Source of the DNA: Chloroflexota bacterium
GTDB taxonomy: Bacteria; Chloroflexota; UBA6077; FW602-bin22
NCBI GenBank assembly: GCA_004297775.1
Contig: SCUE01000012.1
Span: 124,001 to 188,000, forward strand
Direction: 5' to 3'
Length of the DNA: 64,000 nt
Made by a program: the position numbers and the translations under genes. Of the stretch, positions 9,316 to 17,862 are shown piece after piece; the first letter of the stretch is position 1, and each line of letters opens with the position of its first letter. Below the pieces are notes generated by a model, which searched no databases, had not been told where the DNA came from, and was given only the letters and a program-made list of their open reading frames with translations.

Positions 9316-9349
9316 GAAGAGGGCCACGACGGAAGTCGTGGCCCTCTTC
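9316..9349 (-). terminator. strong hairpin downstream of infC
   Basis: A perfect 15-bp inverted repeat (GAAGAGGGCCACGAC / GTCGTGGCCCTCTTC) closes on a four-base loop, GGAA on the plus strand and TTCC on the minus strand. It begins 15 bases after the infC stop on the minus strand, so it most likely ends that transcript. No clear T-tract follows, so it may also act on read-through from the plus strand. Confidence 0.65.
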
Positions 9350-9364
9350 GTGTTCGCGATGGGT

Positions 9365-10108
9365 TTAGGCGCGACGCGGATCGGCTGGCCGCGGTGGCGC
9401 CGCCGGATCACTTGGCGCCATACGCGGGGCGGGCCGCGCGGCAATCGCTCCGTTCCCCGGCGGAATGCGCGGTGCGACTGGCCCGTTCGGTACCGGTCCG
9501 GGCGGTCCACCTGGACCTGTCGGGACGGCCACGGCGGGCGGTCGAACAGGTTCCGCCATGCCAGGAGGCCTCGCCGGCTGTGCGGCAACGCTCCGGGCGC
9601 CCGGAGCGGCCATAATCATGAACATCGCGCGCCCTTCCATCAACGGCGGCCGCTCGATGGTCGATGTCGTCTTGAGTTGTTCGGCGACCTGATCGAGCAC
9701 CTGGCGACCCAGTTGGGGGTGGGCCAGTTCGCGACCTCGAAAGCGAATCGTCACCTTGACCTTGTCGCCTTCGTCTAAGAATCGCTGGATCGTCTTGACC
9801 TTGGCCATGACGTCGTGTTCGTCCGTGCGCGGCGTCATTCGAACTTCTTTCAGTTCGACGACCTTCTGGTTCTTCTTCGCCTCACGCTCGCGCTTGGTCT
9901 GCTCGTACTTGAACCGACCATAGTCCATCAGTCGACAGACTGGTGGAACCGCGGTTGGCGCAACCTCGACCAGATCGATGCCCCGCTCCACCGCCATCCT
10001 CATGGCTTCGATCGTTGCAACAATGCCTAGCTGTTCACCCTCATCTCCAATGAGGCGAACGTCCCTGACGCGTATTTTGTCGTTGATTCGCAGGTCCCGG
10101 ACGCTAAT
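9365..10108 (-). CDS. infC: translation initiation factor IF-3 with AUU start and Pro/Ala-rich tail
   Basis: IF-3 binds the 30S subunit and checks start-codon pairing. The N-domain starts SVRDLRINDKIRVRDVRLI, the linker is rich in Lys and Arg (YEQTKREREAKKNQK), and the C-domain contains VKVTIRFRGRELAHPQLG. No ATG fits a ribosome-binding site. An ATT at 10108 does: AGGTG at 10120-10116 lies seven bases upstream and the product then begins at the usual IF-3 residue. AUU initiation is the known basis of IF-3 autoregulation in Escherichia coli. The last 75 or so residues form a Pro/Ala/Gly-rich extension beyond the normal end of about residue 170. The usual rpmI-rplT partners do not follow. Confidence 0.93.
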   Translation of the reverse strand: MSVRDLRINDKIRVRDVRLIGDEGEQLGIVATIEAMRMAVERGIDLVEVAPTAVPPVCRLMDYGRFKYEQTKREREAKKNQKVVELKEVRMTPRTDEHDVMAKVKTIQRFLDEGDKVKVTIRFRGRELAHPQLGRQVLDQVAEQLKTTSTIERPPLMEGRAMFMIMAAPGARSVAAQPARPPGMAEPVRPPAVAVPTGPGGPPGPVPNGPVAPRIPPGNGAIAARPAPRMAPSDPAAPPRPADPRRA

Positions 10109-10199
10109 TAGGCTCCACCTCGTAACGTATAGATTAGCCTTCGGGATCATATCCGCGCGTGGTTGTCAAGTCAACGCATCGAGAGTACGATCGGTGAAT

Positions 10200-10940
10200 A
10201 TGTCAACTGAGCCGAGTTGGATCCAACTGGGCCACCCGAGCTACGTCTGGCGATTTGGCCAGGATCGCCGTCTCGGGCTCATTCGACAGTATGCGCCGGT
10301 CGAGGGAAAGTCCATTCTCGATGTCGGTTGTGGTATCGGCGCCTACGTCCGCGAGTTTCGCCAGTTCAGCGACGATGTCCACGGCGTCGACGTGGACGCC
10401 GAACGCGTCGAGAAGGCGAGCGCGACGCTGCCGAATATTCTGGTCGCGCCGAGCGAGTGCCTGCCGTATCCCGACGGACGTTTCGACGTCGTCCTCTTGC
10501 ACGAGGTGATCGAGCACGTGCAGGACGATCGGCGAACGATTGCCGAGGCTGCGCGTGTGCTTCGTCCCGGTGGTCGCGTCGTGATTTTCGCGCCGAACCG
10601 CCACTATTTCTTTGAAACGCACGGCGTTTACGTGGGTCGGAAGTTCGTCTTCGGGAACATCCCCGGGGTTGGCTATCTCCCCGACGCGCTGCGGGACCGC
10701 CTCGCGCCGCATGTGCGCGCGTACACGCACGACGGCATCGAGCGCCTGTGCGCCGGTCTACCGCTGTCGATCGTCGCGCACCGCTGCATCTACCCCGGAT
10801 TCGATAACTTCGCGGCGCGGAATCGCCTCGTCGGGCGCGTCCTGCGCACGGTCTTCTACGCGGCCGAGGCGACGCCGTTGGCCCAACTCGGATTGTCTCA
10901 TCTACTGGTCGCGGAGCGCGTCCGCTCGAAAGAACAATAG
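10200..10940 (+). CDS. class I SAM-dependent methyltransferase
   Basis: A 246-residue methyltransferase with motif I ILDVGCGIGAYVREF, acidic ribose-binding Asp in VHGVDVDAERV, and VVLLHEVIEHVQDD / VLRPGGRVVIFAPN. The C-terminal half (HYFFETHGVYVGRKF, then RLAPHVRAYTHDGIE) resembles enzymes of cell-envelope glycan or lipid synthesis. The ATG at 10200 is preferred; a GTG six bases upstream is possible. It diverges from infC across about 90 bases. Substrate not deducible. Confidence 0.85.
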   Translation: MSTEPSWIQLGHPSYVWRFGQDRRLGLIRQYAPVEGKSILDVGCGIGAYVREFRQFSDDVHGVDVDAERVEKASATLPNILVAPSECLPYPDGRFDVVLLHEVIEHVQDDRRTIAEAARVLRPGGRVVIFAPNRHYFFETHGVYVGRKFVFGNIPGVGYLPDALRDRLAPHVRAYTHDGIERLCAGLPLSIVAHRCIYPGFDNFAARNRLVGRVLRTVFYAAEATPLAQLGLSHLLVAERVRSKEQ

Positions 10941-11021
10941 ATGCAAACAAATACAATGCGAGTGAGTTGCGGCGTGGTAGGTCGATGTGTAGAGTGAGCG
11001 CCGGCGAACCCGGGAGGGGCA

Positions 11022-11858
11022 TTGACGCCCGAATCACGTTCGCCGGGGTTGGGCAGTTTCCTCCGGGTCGGTCGCGAGGCTCGTGGGCTCACGATTGGTC
11101 AGGTCGAACAGCAGACGCGCATACCTCGGCATCACTTGGAGGCGCTCGAGGCGGAGCTCTTCGCTGAGCTTCCGGCTCCGGTCTTCACGCGCGGGTTGGT
11201 TCGATCGTATGCGCTATTCCTGGGCGCGGACGTCCACGAAGCCGAGCGTCTCCTTAGTGCCGGAGATGCGCGTCGCGATGAGGGCGGCGTGCGACCCGCC
11301 GTCCTCGAACCGCCACGATTCGCGACCCGGACAATTCAGCTCACCCGTGTGGCGGTCGTGCTTGTCTTCGGCGCCCTGATCGGCGCGGCTCTGTACGCGA
11401 TTGTGCCGCGATACCAGCGGATGTTCGCGGCCGCGACGGCGAGCCCCACGGCCACGGTTAGTGCGCTCGCGTCGCCGACCGTTTCGGTCGCCTTGAGCCC
11501 GACTCCTGTCGCGCCGCCGACGTCGACCGCGACACCGCGACCGAGCCCGACGCCGGAGCCGACACCGACGCTTTCCGCGTCGGCCGGGGCAACCGCGACC
11601 GCCGCCGCGAATGTCCGCGGCGTGACGATCGAGGCGCGCGTCCTTGGTCGGGTTTGGTCACAGGTCGAGGAAGACGGGCAGGTCGTCTTCTCGGGGATCC
11701 TGCAGCCTTCGGAACGGCGAGTCTGGCGAGCCGAGCGGCGACTGGTGCTTCACGTCGGAAACGGGGCGCTCGTCGAGCTGAACTACAACGGGCAGAACAT
11801 CGGCCCGGCCGGACCAGCCGACGAAGTCGTGCGGCTCGAGTGGACGTCTTCTCGCTAG
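11022..11858 (+). CDS. RodZ-like helix-turn-helix transmembrane protein
   Basis: A 278-residue protein with the RodZ layout. An N-terminal Xre-type HTH covers residues 8-75 (LRVGREARGLTIGQVEQQTR, VFTRGLVRSYALFLG), a single membrane helix lies at about 107-128, a Ser/Thr/Pro-rich linker follows (135-190), and a beta-rich C-terminal domain ends the protein. RodZ links MreB to the wall-elongation complex, and mreBCD is at 35.7-38.1 kb. The TTG start has GGGAGG five bases upstream. It is followed after 21 bases by rimO, a pairing seen in several phyla. Confidence 0.8.
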   Translation: MTPESRSPGLGSFLRVGREARGLTIGQVEQQTRIPRHHLEALEAELFAELPAPVFTRGLVRSYALFLGADVHEAERLLSAGDARRDEGGVRPAVLEPPRFATRTIQLTRVAVVLVFGALIGAALYAIVPRYQRMFAAATASPTATVSALASPTVSVALSPTPVAPPTSTATPRPSPTPEPTPTLSASAGATATAAANVRGVTIEARVLGRVWSQVEEDGQVVFSGILQPSERRVWRAERRLVLHVGNGALVELNYNGQNIGPAGPADEVVRLEWTSSR

Positions 11859-11879
11859 CAAAACGATACTAACTGGATC

Positions 11880-13214
11880 GTGATCCGCACCCCCGGCCAA
11901 CCAACGTTTTACCTCCGTCAGCTTGGTTGCCCGAAGAACGTCGTCGATGGCGAAAATATGGCCGAGATCCTTCGGCAGCGTGGGTACGTCGAGGTCGATG
12001 ACCCGAAGCAGGCCGACACGCTAATCGTGAACACGTGCGGCTTCATCAAGGCGGCCGAGGAAGAGTCCCTCCAGGCGTTGCGAACCCTCGGCACCGATAA
12101 GCGGAAGAGCCAGAAGCTCATCGCGGCCGGGTGTCTCGCCCAGCGATGGGGCGATCGACTCGGCGCGGCTGTGCCGGGCGTGGATGGCCTGCTTGGCGCG
12201 ATGCGCTGGTCGGAGATCGACCGCCTGCTGGACGCGGTGCGCTCCGGCATTCGGCCGACCTGGATCGGTCCTGAAGAAATCGCCCTCGCGCCACCACGCG
12301 TGGCCCGTGGTCCGAGCGCCTATTTGAAGATCGCCGACGGGTGTGACCACACGTGCGCTTTCTGCGCGATCCCGCTCATCAAGGGCAAGCACCGGTCGAA
12401 GCCGATCGAGATGATCGTGCGCGAGGCACGCCAGTTGGTTGCGCGTGGCGTTCGTGAGATTGTGCTGGTGTCGCAGGATTCGAGTGGTTACGGCAAGGAC
12501 TTCGGACTGCGTGATGGTCTGGCGACGATGCTCGATCGCCTCGTCGAGGAAGTGCCGGATGTGCCGTGGATTCGGGTCATGTATGTCTACCCGGGGACGA
12601 TCACAGATCGTCTGGTCGAGACATTCGCTCGACATCCGCGGATCGTGAAGTACGTGGATATGCCGCTTCAGCACGCCGATCGCGACGCTCTGGCGCGCAT
12701 GCGTCGGCCACGGCAGGATCCGCTCGACGTGATCCGACGCTTTCGGGAGGCGATGCCCGATATCGCAATGCGCAGCACGTTCATCGTCGGCTTTCCCGGC
12801 GAGACCGAGGAAGAGTTTGGCCGCCTGCTCGCGTTCTTCGGCGAGGCTCAATTGGATCGGGTCGGGGTGTTTCAGTACTCGCCGGAAGACGGCACTCTGG
12901 CGGCGAAGATGGATCAGCAGGTATCGACGCGCGTCAAAGAGCGCCGCTACCGCCGCGCGATGGAGACGTTGCAGGCGATCTCGATCGAACGGAACGCGCA
13001 GCAGATCGGGCGGACGCTGGATGTGCTCGTGGAAGGCGTCGTCGAGAATCCGTCCGAGACCGGATTCGCGGTCGTCGGGCGGACGTATCGCGACGCGCCG
13101 GAGATCGACGGAATGGTCTTCGTGCGGCAGCACTCGGAGCCGGGCACGATCGTGCCGGTGCGCATCACCGAAGCGATGGCGTACGACCTGGTCGGCGAGG
13201 TCGCGGCGGCGTAG
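11880..13214 (+). CDS. rimO: ribosomal protein S12 methylthiotransferase RimO
   Basis: RimO adds a methylthio group to the conserved Asp of ribosomal protein S12 using two iron-sulfur clusters and SAM. The N-terminal UPF0004 domain shows QLGCPKNVVDGE and VNTCGFI, which mark RimO rather than MiaB. The radical-SAM motif is CDHTCAFCAIP. A C-terminal TRAM domain (about residues 375-440) completes the 444-residue protein. The start is the GTG at 11880. It probably forms an operon with the RodZ-like gene before it. Confidence 0.96.
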   Translation: MIRTPGQPTFYLRQLGCPKNVVDGENMAEILRQRGYVEVDDPKQADTLIVNTCGFIKAAEEESLQALRTLGTDKRKSQKLIAAGCLAQRWGDRLGAAVPGVDGLLGAMRWSEIDRLLDAVRSGIRPTWIGPEEIALAPPRVARGPSAYLKIADGCDHTCAFCAIPLIKGKHRSKPIEMIVREARQLVARGVREIVLVSQDSSGYGKDFGLRDGLATMLDRLVEEVPDVPWIRVMYVYPGTITDRLVETFARHPRIVKYVDMPLQHADRDALARMRRPRQDPLDVIRRFREAMPDIAMRSTFIVGFPGETEEEFGRLLAFFGEAQLDRVGVFQYSPEDGTLAAKMDQQVSTRVKERRYRRAMETLQAISIERNAQQIGRTLDVLVEGVVENPSETGFAVVGRTYRDAPEIDGMVFVRQHSEPGTIVPVRITEAMAYDLVGEVAAA

Positions 13215-13286
13215 GGGCCGTTACCAGGCGGACACCGTTGCCGAGCGTTGGCGGGCGCGCGAACGGTCTCGGAGTGAAGGCCCCCG

Positions 13287-13292
13287 TATAAT
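13287..13292 (+). promoter_or_regulatory. -10 element of selC
   Basis: A consensus TATAAT ends 14 bases before the tRNA-Sec 5' end, which suits initiation a few bases upstream of the mature tRNA. No good -35 hexamer is visible at 17-base spacing. Confidence 0.55.
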
Positions 13293-13306
13293 CGTCCGGC
13301 CCGATT

Positions 13307-13403
13307 GGGGGCGAATGGGGCCCGGTGGTCCTCGCGGTCTTCAAAACCGTTGCGCCGGCGTGATCCGTCGGTGGGTGGGTTCGACTCCCATACGCCCCCG
13401 CCA
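13307..13403 (+). tRNA. selC: tRNA-Sec (anticodon TCA)
   Basis: This 97-base gene decodes UGA as selenocysteine. It has an encoded CCA, discriminator G, acceptor stem GGGGGCG/CGCCCCC, the anticodon arm with loop CTTCAAA (TCA at 13341-13343), a long variable arm (CCGGCG / CGTCGG) and a T arm GTGGG-TTCGACT-CCCAT. The layout parallels E. coli selC, including the outer G-T pair in the T stem. The eighth acceptor pair would be A-A, a mismatch. Its presence implies SelA and SelB elsewhere; selD lies 33 kb away in this window. Confidence 0.95.
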
Positions 13404-13506
13404 TATTTCTGATCTCAGAATCGGCCCGTACCGGAAGGTATTTGGCAAATCAACGGCGTCGCACATAGGGCGGTATCCTGGATTTAACAGCAACCGTGAC
13501 AGCAAC

Positions 13507-13881
13507 CCGGCGTTAGCGAGCCAATTCGACCGCCGTTTCCGACGCGAAGAGCCGCTCCATTTGCGAGGCAGCTTCGCCGCGCATCGTCGGGATCACGTGG
13601 CTGTAAAGATCCAGCGTGATTGTTATTGTCGAGTGTCCGAGCATCTCTTGAACGAGTTTCGGATGGACGTTTCGGGCGAAGAGCAGTGTCGCGCAGGTGT
13701 GACGGAGGTCGTGGACCCGGACCAGCGGAATGCTTGCGGCGGTCAAGGCGCGACGGAGACTATCCGTAATCCTGGCCGGATCGATCGGTCCGCCTGTGTT
13801 GTTCGGGAAGATCAGGGTCGGATCGATCCAATTGGAGTCACAAGCGAGGCGCTCGGCAGCTTGAAGTCGCCGATGATCACG
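13507..13881 (-). pseudogene. truncated tyrosine integrase (C-terminal part only)
   Basis: The minus frame reads as the catalytic half of a phage-type integrase. From the upstream side it shows QAAERLACDSNW, LIFPNNTGGPIDP, then VHDLRHTCATLLFARNVHPK, VQEMLGHSTITITLDLYSHV. The R..H..H and Tyr catalytic residues are present, but everything before about residue 250 of a normal integrase is gone. Homology ends near 13881, where the IS21-type end begins. The frame stays open to 13929 through non-integrase sequence. The gene points at selC about 100 bases away, as integrases of tRNA-targeting elements do. Confidence 0.82.
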
Positions 13882-13922
13882 TGTAGATCGCCAGAGACAT
13901 TGAGCCAGTAACTGGAGACATA

Positions 13923-13966
13923 GCCGGAATCATTGAGCCGGCGGAGCGCCGGAATCATTGAGCCGG
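13923..13966. repeat. two 19-bp direct repeats, 25-bp period
   Basis: GCCGGAATCATTGAGCCGG occurs at 13923-13941 and again at 13948-13966. A degenerate third copy (GAGACATTGAGCC) lies at 13894-13906. Multiple short repeats of this kind are the transposase-binding sites at IS21-family ends. Confidence 0.75.
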
Positions 13967-14034
13967 CCCGACGGATCGAAATCACGACCATCGCCACCGT
14001 GGAAGTAGGGATGGGGTACGAGGAGATCAGTCGG

Positions 14035-14580
14035 ATGGAAACTGTGGACGTGATCCACCGGTGGCAGGGCGGCGAAAGCGGTCACGGGATCGCGCGGTCG
14101 ATGGGGCTGGCGCGGAACACGGTTGCCGCGTATGTACGCGCGGCGGAGGCGGTGGGCGTTGAAGCGGACGGCGCGGCGCCGAGCGAGACGCAGATTGCGG
14201 CGTTGGTGGGTGGACGGCGACCGGGACCGGCGCGAGCCAGGGGAATAGTGGCGGCGGCGACGCTGCACGCGCACCGCGAGCGCATCGGTCGCTGGCTGGG
14301 GAACGACCACCTGCGCCTGACGCGGGTGCAGGAACTGCTGGTCCACGATGGCGTCACAGTCAGCTACACGACATTGCGGCGCTTCGTGGCGCAGGCAGGA
14401 CCGGGACGGGCACCGCGGACGACGGTGCGGACCGTGCAGGCCGTCGAGCACCGCTGGGGTGACACCACCGTCACGCAGATGACCCGCCCCAACCACCAGG
14501 CCGCCGCAATCCTGCGAGCCCTCAGCCTCTCGGACCTCCCACGCATCCTGCGCACTCAGCCCGCGCCCGCCTCCGCCTGA
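14035..14580 (+). pseudogene. IS21-type transposase IstA, N-terminal part only
   Basis: The product has the N-terminal helix-turn-helix of IstA (VDVIHRWQGGESGHGIARSM, then LARNTVAAYVRAAEA), the GGRRPGPAR linker, and HRERIGRWL / LTRVQELLVHDGVTVSYTTL, as in IS21-family enzymes. After GRAPRTTVR the normal catalytic DDE domain is absent and about 50 unrelated residues lead to a stop, which points to a deletion. The ATG at 14035 has GGAGAT upstream; an ATG at 14011 is also in frame. Confidence 0.75.
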
Positions 14581-14940
14581 CCCGCCAAACCAGCCGTCTG
14601 ATTCCTGTGTAGTGACGACATTCGTCATTCTGATCTCGGCACTGTCGAAGTCGCGCTAGTGCGCGGAGTCTCCGGCGAAAAGGCGAATCCCGCGTTTCGT
14701 TTCGGTTCGACAGAGTCGGCATTTGGCGCATCCTACGCGATCCGAGTGGCATATGGCGCCTTCCGACGTGCCTGGCGCACAGGAGCGGCCGATCGGTTGC
14801 GCGGTCCACGCTGTCAACGCCGACTACCGGGGACAAAACCTGCGACGCACGTCCGTACGCGCCTTCGCTCGCGCAGGTATCCTGATCGACGCCGAAGAGG
14901 ACGATCCTCGCGAGTCACTCCGCACCAGGAGGCCAGGCAA
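14581..14940. other. non-coding gap between IS remnant and gap
   Basis: Contains the possible IS right-end repeats and a short palindrome (TGACGA-CAT-TCGTCA, 14611-14625). The region before gap ends with a good ribosome-binding site. No convincing gene was seen. Confidence 0.4.
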
Positions 14941-16041
14941 ATGGCGCGACGTACCGCGATCAACGGATTCGGACGGATCGGTCGGCTGACGTTTCGGGCC
15001 CTGTGGGTGAAGCGCCCTGATGAAATTGAGGTCGTGGCGATCAATGATCCGACTGGGGCCAAGACAGATGCACTGTTACTCGAATTCGATTCAAACTATG
15101 GGCGTTTTCCAGCCACGATCCAAAGCCATCAGGGACATATACAGGTCGACGACACTCGGATCAGGGTCCTGCACGAGCGCGACTGGACGCGTCTGAACTG
15201 GGCGAGCCTCGGCGTACACACGGTGCTCGAATGCTCCGGCGCAGGCACGACGCGTGAGCGCGCCCAAGCGCATCTCAATGCCGGCGCCCGTCTGGTGATC
15301 ATTTCGGCGCCAGCGCGCGGCGACGATGCCACACTGGTAATGGGGGTGAACCACGGCGACTACCGACCTGGCGCCCACGCGATTGTGTCGAACGGATCGT
15401 GCACCACAAATTGCCTTGCGCCGGTCGCGCTGGTGCTCGAACAGCGCTTCGGAATCAAATGGGGCATGCTCTCGACCATCCATTCCTACACCAACTCGCA
15501 AAACATTCACGACCGTGCCATGAGCGATCCGCGAATGTCGCGCGCCGGGGCGCTGAACATCATCCCGACGGACACTGGCGCCGCTCGGGCGCTGGGGCGA
15601 GTCATCCCGGCGTTGCAAGGTCGATTCGACGGAATGGCCTTTCGAGTTCCAACTCCGACTGTCTCGGCGGTCGATTTCGTCTGCGAGACGGCCCGTCCGG
15701 TTCATCGCGATGACGTGATTGCGGCTTTCCGTGCCGCGTCAGAGGATGGACCGCTGAAAGGGATTCTCGGAGTTAGCGATCGACCGTTGGTGTCGATGGA
15801 TTTCAAGGGCGACGAGCGTTCGGCCATCGTTGACCTGCCCTCAACAATCGTGCTCGCGAGCCGGATCGTCAAGGTCGTCGCCTGGTACGACAACGAATGG
15901 GGCTATGCCTGTCGGTTGGCCGACCTCGCCGTTCACACCGCGCGTGCCGATCACGCCTACGGGATCGACGAGGCCGCGTCCGTCGGACTGGACGACGGTT
16001 CGATCGAGGAAGTCGAGGAAGCGTCGGTGCCGGAGCTGTAA
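14941..16041 (+). CDS. gap: glyceraldehyde-3-phosphate dehydrogenase, type I
   Basis: GAPDH converts glyceraldehyde 3-phosphate to 1,3-bisphosphoglycerate with NAD(P). It shows the NAD-binding INGFGRIGRLTFRAL, the catalytic SNGSCTTNCLAP (Cys), IIPTDTGAARALG, and WYDNEWGYACRLADL. The ATG at 14941 has GGAGG 11 bases upstream; a longer frame upstream is not homologous. At 366 residues it is about 30 longer than usual because of an acidic tail (GLDDGSIEEVEEASVPEL). It stands alone, without pgk or tpi. Confidence 0.95.
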   Translation: MARRTAINGFGRIGRLTFRALWVKRPDEIEVVAINDPTGAKTDALLLEFDSNYGRFPATIQSHQGHIQVDDTRIRVLHERDWTRLNWASLGVHTVLECSGAGTTRERAQAHLNAGARLVIISAPARGDDATLVMGVNHGDYRPGAHAIVSNGSCTTNCLAPVALVLEQRFGIKWGMLSTIHSYTNSQNIHDRAMSDPRMSRAGALNIIPTDTGAARALGRVIPALQGRFDGMAFRVPTPTVSAVDFVCETARPVHRDDVIAAFRAASEDGPLKGILGVSDRPLVSMDFKGDERSAIVDLPSTIVLASRIVKVVAWYDNEWGYACRLADLAVHTARADHAYGIDEAASVGLDDGSIEEVEEASVPEL

Positions 16042-16563
16042 CGCGGGCGCACCAGGATGTCGCTCTTTCACGACGACGCAAACAGCGAGTTCCCGGTACA
16101 GCAGTACGACGGTCACCTGGCTTGGCGTCGCAGTCCGGATCATTCGCGATTCCACGTGTTCGATCGCGCGACGAGCGGGTCGCGGCCGCGCGACGTTCTG
16201 ATGTCTGATCGCGGTGTCCGACCCGTCCGCGGTGCGAATCATTGCCTGATTGCCGTACGATCCAGCTGCAGGAGGGACGTCCCACATAATCGTTGTCCGT
16301 CACACCAATCGGGCCCGGTTTCAGGTTCAGAGCCTGGCCTCCTTCGCGCAGGTCCATTCCGAACCGGCAACGGGCGGCGCTTCCGCCAAGTGGTTCGCGC
16401 GAATACAGCCGATCGTCGGAAGCGGACGGCGCGATTCCTTTGCCGTCGTGTCCTGATGGCGCTGAGACGCTCGACGACCTGCCAGTCGCCCTCGGCATCT
16501 TGGCCGCTATCCGCCGGCAAGGCTCACTGTCGCGTTGAGGTGGATTCTGGCCGCCGCCAATCT
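16042..16563. other. non-coding region containing a decayed gene copy
   Basis: About 520 bases between gap and the enolase-superfamily gene. The only recognisable content is the decayed copy at 16286-16456. Other ORFs crossing it lack family resemblance and ribosome-binding sites. Confidence 0.45.
16286..16456 (+). pseudogene. decayed paralogue of the small dimeric-barrel gene at 17863
   Basis: The frame reads IIVVRHTNRARF, then VQSLASFAQVHSE, AKWFARIQPIVGSGRRD, and ends VVS. It matches the intact 99-residue gene at 17863 at both ends. The ATG start is ATA here, and roughly 40 central residues are missing in frame. The upstream DNA is also similar (CGTACGATCC, then a GGAGG-like run), so the whole promoter/gene unit was duplicated and then decayed. 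Confidence 0.75.
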
Positions 16564-17649
16564 CTACCGCGCGGAGGCCGCCAGCGCGTCGAACCTCGGT
16601 ATGTCGATATCAAGCCCCAGTCCCGGCGTATCTGGCAGGTCGATGAATCCATCTTTGATATCGAGCGGCCCGAGTAGCCAGCCGACGTTGTACGGCCCGG
16701 GATAGGTCTCGACGATGAGTGTCTCCGGCAGCGCGCCGACGCAATGCATCCCGATGAACTCGGTTCCGTGCGGAGCCAGGGGCATGTGGTAGGCCGTGGC
16801 CATCCCGGCGATCTTCTTCCACTCGGTCAGTCCGCCGCAGTTCACGGGGTCGGCCTGGCAGATATCAAGTGACCGCGCGGCGAACATATCGCGGAAACCC
16901 CACCGCGAGACTTCCATCTCGCCGGTCGCGACCGGAATGTCGAGCGCCCGGCAGACATCCGCGCCGCCCTGCAAGTCGGTGTGCTGAACCGGCTCCTCGA
17001 GCCAATAAATGTCGTACTTCTCGATCATCCGGCCGAACTTGATCGCCTCGTAGGCGTTCCAAACATGGTTGCCGTCGACCATCAGTTTCATGTGCGGTCC
17101 GATCGTCTCGCGCACGACTCGAACCCGCTCGGCGTCGTGGGCGAGCGTCGTGCCGCGCCAGCCGACCTTCATCTTGATGGCACGGTAGCCCATCGCCAGG
17201 TACGACTCAGTCTCCGCCACGAGGGCGGCCAGGTCCTTGCCATCGCTGTAGAAGCCGGCCCCCGAGTACACCTCAAGGTGGCGGCGATGCCCGCCGAGCA
17301 GTTTCCAGACCGGCTGGCCGAGCGCCTTCCCCGCCAGATCCCAGAGCGCGATGTCGATGCGACTGAGCGCGAACCAGAAGTCGCCGCCGATGGTGGTGTG
17401 GCGTGACTCGAACATCCGGCGCCAGCAGTGTTCGATCATCGTCGGGTCTTCGCCGACGAGCAGCGCCTTAAACGCCGCGACATTCGCCTGGTTTGCGCCC
17501 GAGGGGCACTGTCCGACGATTCCCTGGTCCGTTTCCACCTCGACGATCGCGAAGCCGCGCCGGGGACCGCTCGCGATGGTCGAATCCCAGAAACGCCGCT
17601 CGGCCGGTCCGAAATCCCACGATCGGACGCGTACATCGGTGATCTTCAT
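16564..17649 (-). CDS. mandelate racemase/muconate lactonizing enzyme-family dehydratase
   Basis: A 361-residue enolase-superfamily enzyme that abstracts a proton next to a carboxylate, usually to dehydrate a sugar acid or epimerise an acid. The N-terminal capping domain is followed by the barrel with the KxK motif (AIKMKVGW), metal ligands in LMVDGNHVW, YWLEEPV and ATGEME, the Asp in CQADPVNCGG, and a His in LAPHGTE. The ATG at 17649 has a GGGAGTGGG site upstream. Substrate not deducible. It diverges from the small dimeric-barrel gene, a likely partner. Confidence 0.9.
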   Translation of the reverse strand: MKITDVRVRSWDFGPAERRFWDSTIASGPRRGFAIVEVETDQGIVGQCPSGANQANVAAFKALLVGEDPTMIEHCWRRMFESRHTTIGGDFWFALSRIDIALWDLAGKALGQPVWKLLGGHRRHLEVYSGAGFYSDGKDLAALVAETESYLAMGYRAIKMKVGWRGTTLAHDAERVRVVRETIGPHMKLMVDGNHVWNAYEAIKFGRMIEKYDIYWLEEPVQHTDLQGGADVCRALDIPVATGEMEVSRWGFRDMFAARSLDICQADPVNCGGLTEWKKIAGMATAYHMPLAPHGTEFIGMHCVGALPETLIVETYPGPYNVGWLLGPLDIKDGFIDLPDTPGLGLDIDIPRFDALAASAR

Positions 17650-17862
17650 TCCCACTCCCGCGGCATCGGCAGCCAGCGGCGCCATACTATCCCACCGCTC
17701 GACCGCGCGCGGATGCCCAAGCGCGCGCGGCGCGGGATCACGACGACCGGAACCCCGGCCCCGTCTCTGGATGGCCCGACTCACGCGCGACGCGGGCGCA
17801 ACTGGGCTCTCCAGTCGCGGCTCGGCTGGCGTACGATCCCGTCCGAGGGAGGAGTGTTTTCG

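Larger units (their letters stand above)
13882..14770 (+). mobile_element. IS21-family element remnant
   Basis: The left end probably starts at the TGT at 13882, where integrase homology stops. It holds two exact and one degenerate copies of a terminal repeat, followed by an istA-like gene that lacks its catalytic domain; no istB is present. The right boundary is uncertain. Imperfect direct repeats GGCATTTGGCGC (14718-14729) and GGCATATGGCGC (14748-14759) may be right-end repeats. The element cannot move by itself. Confidence 0.55.

Noticed and set aside
14659..14940. N-terminal extension of GAPDH
   Set aside because: The extension is Arg-rich with no homology, while the ATG at 14941 has a GGAGG site and gives the normal GAPDH N-terminus.
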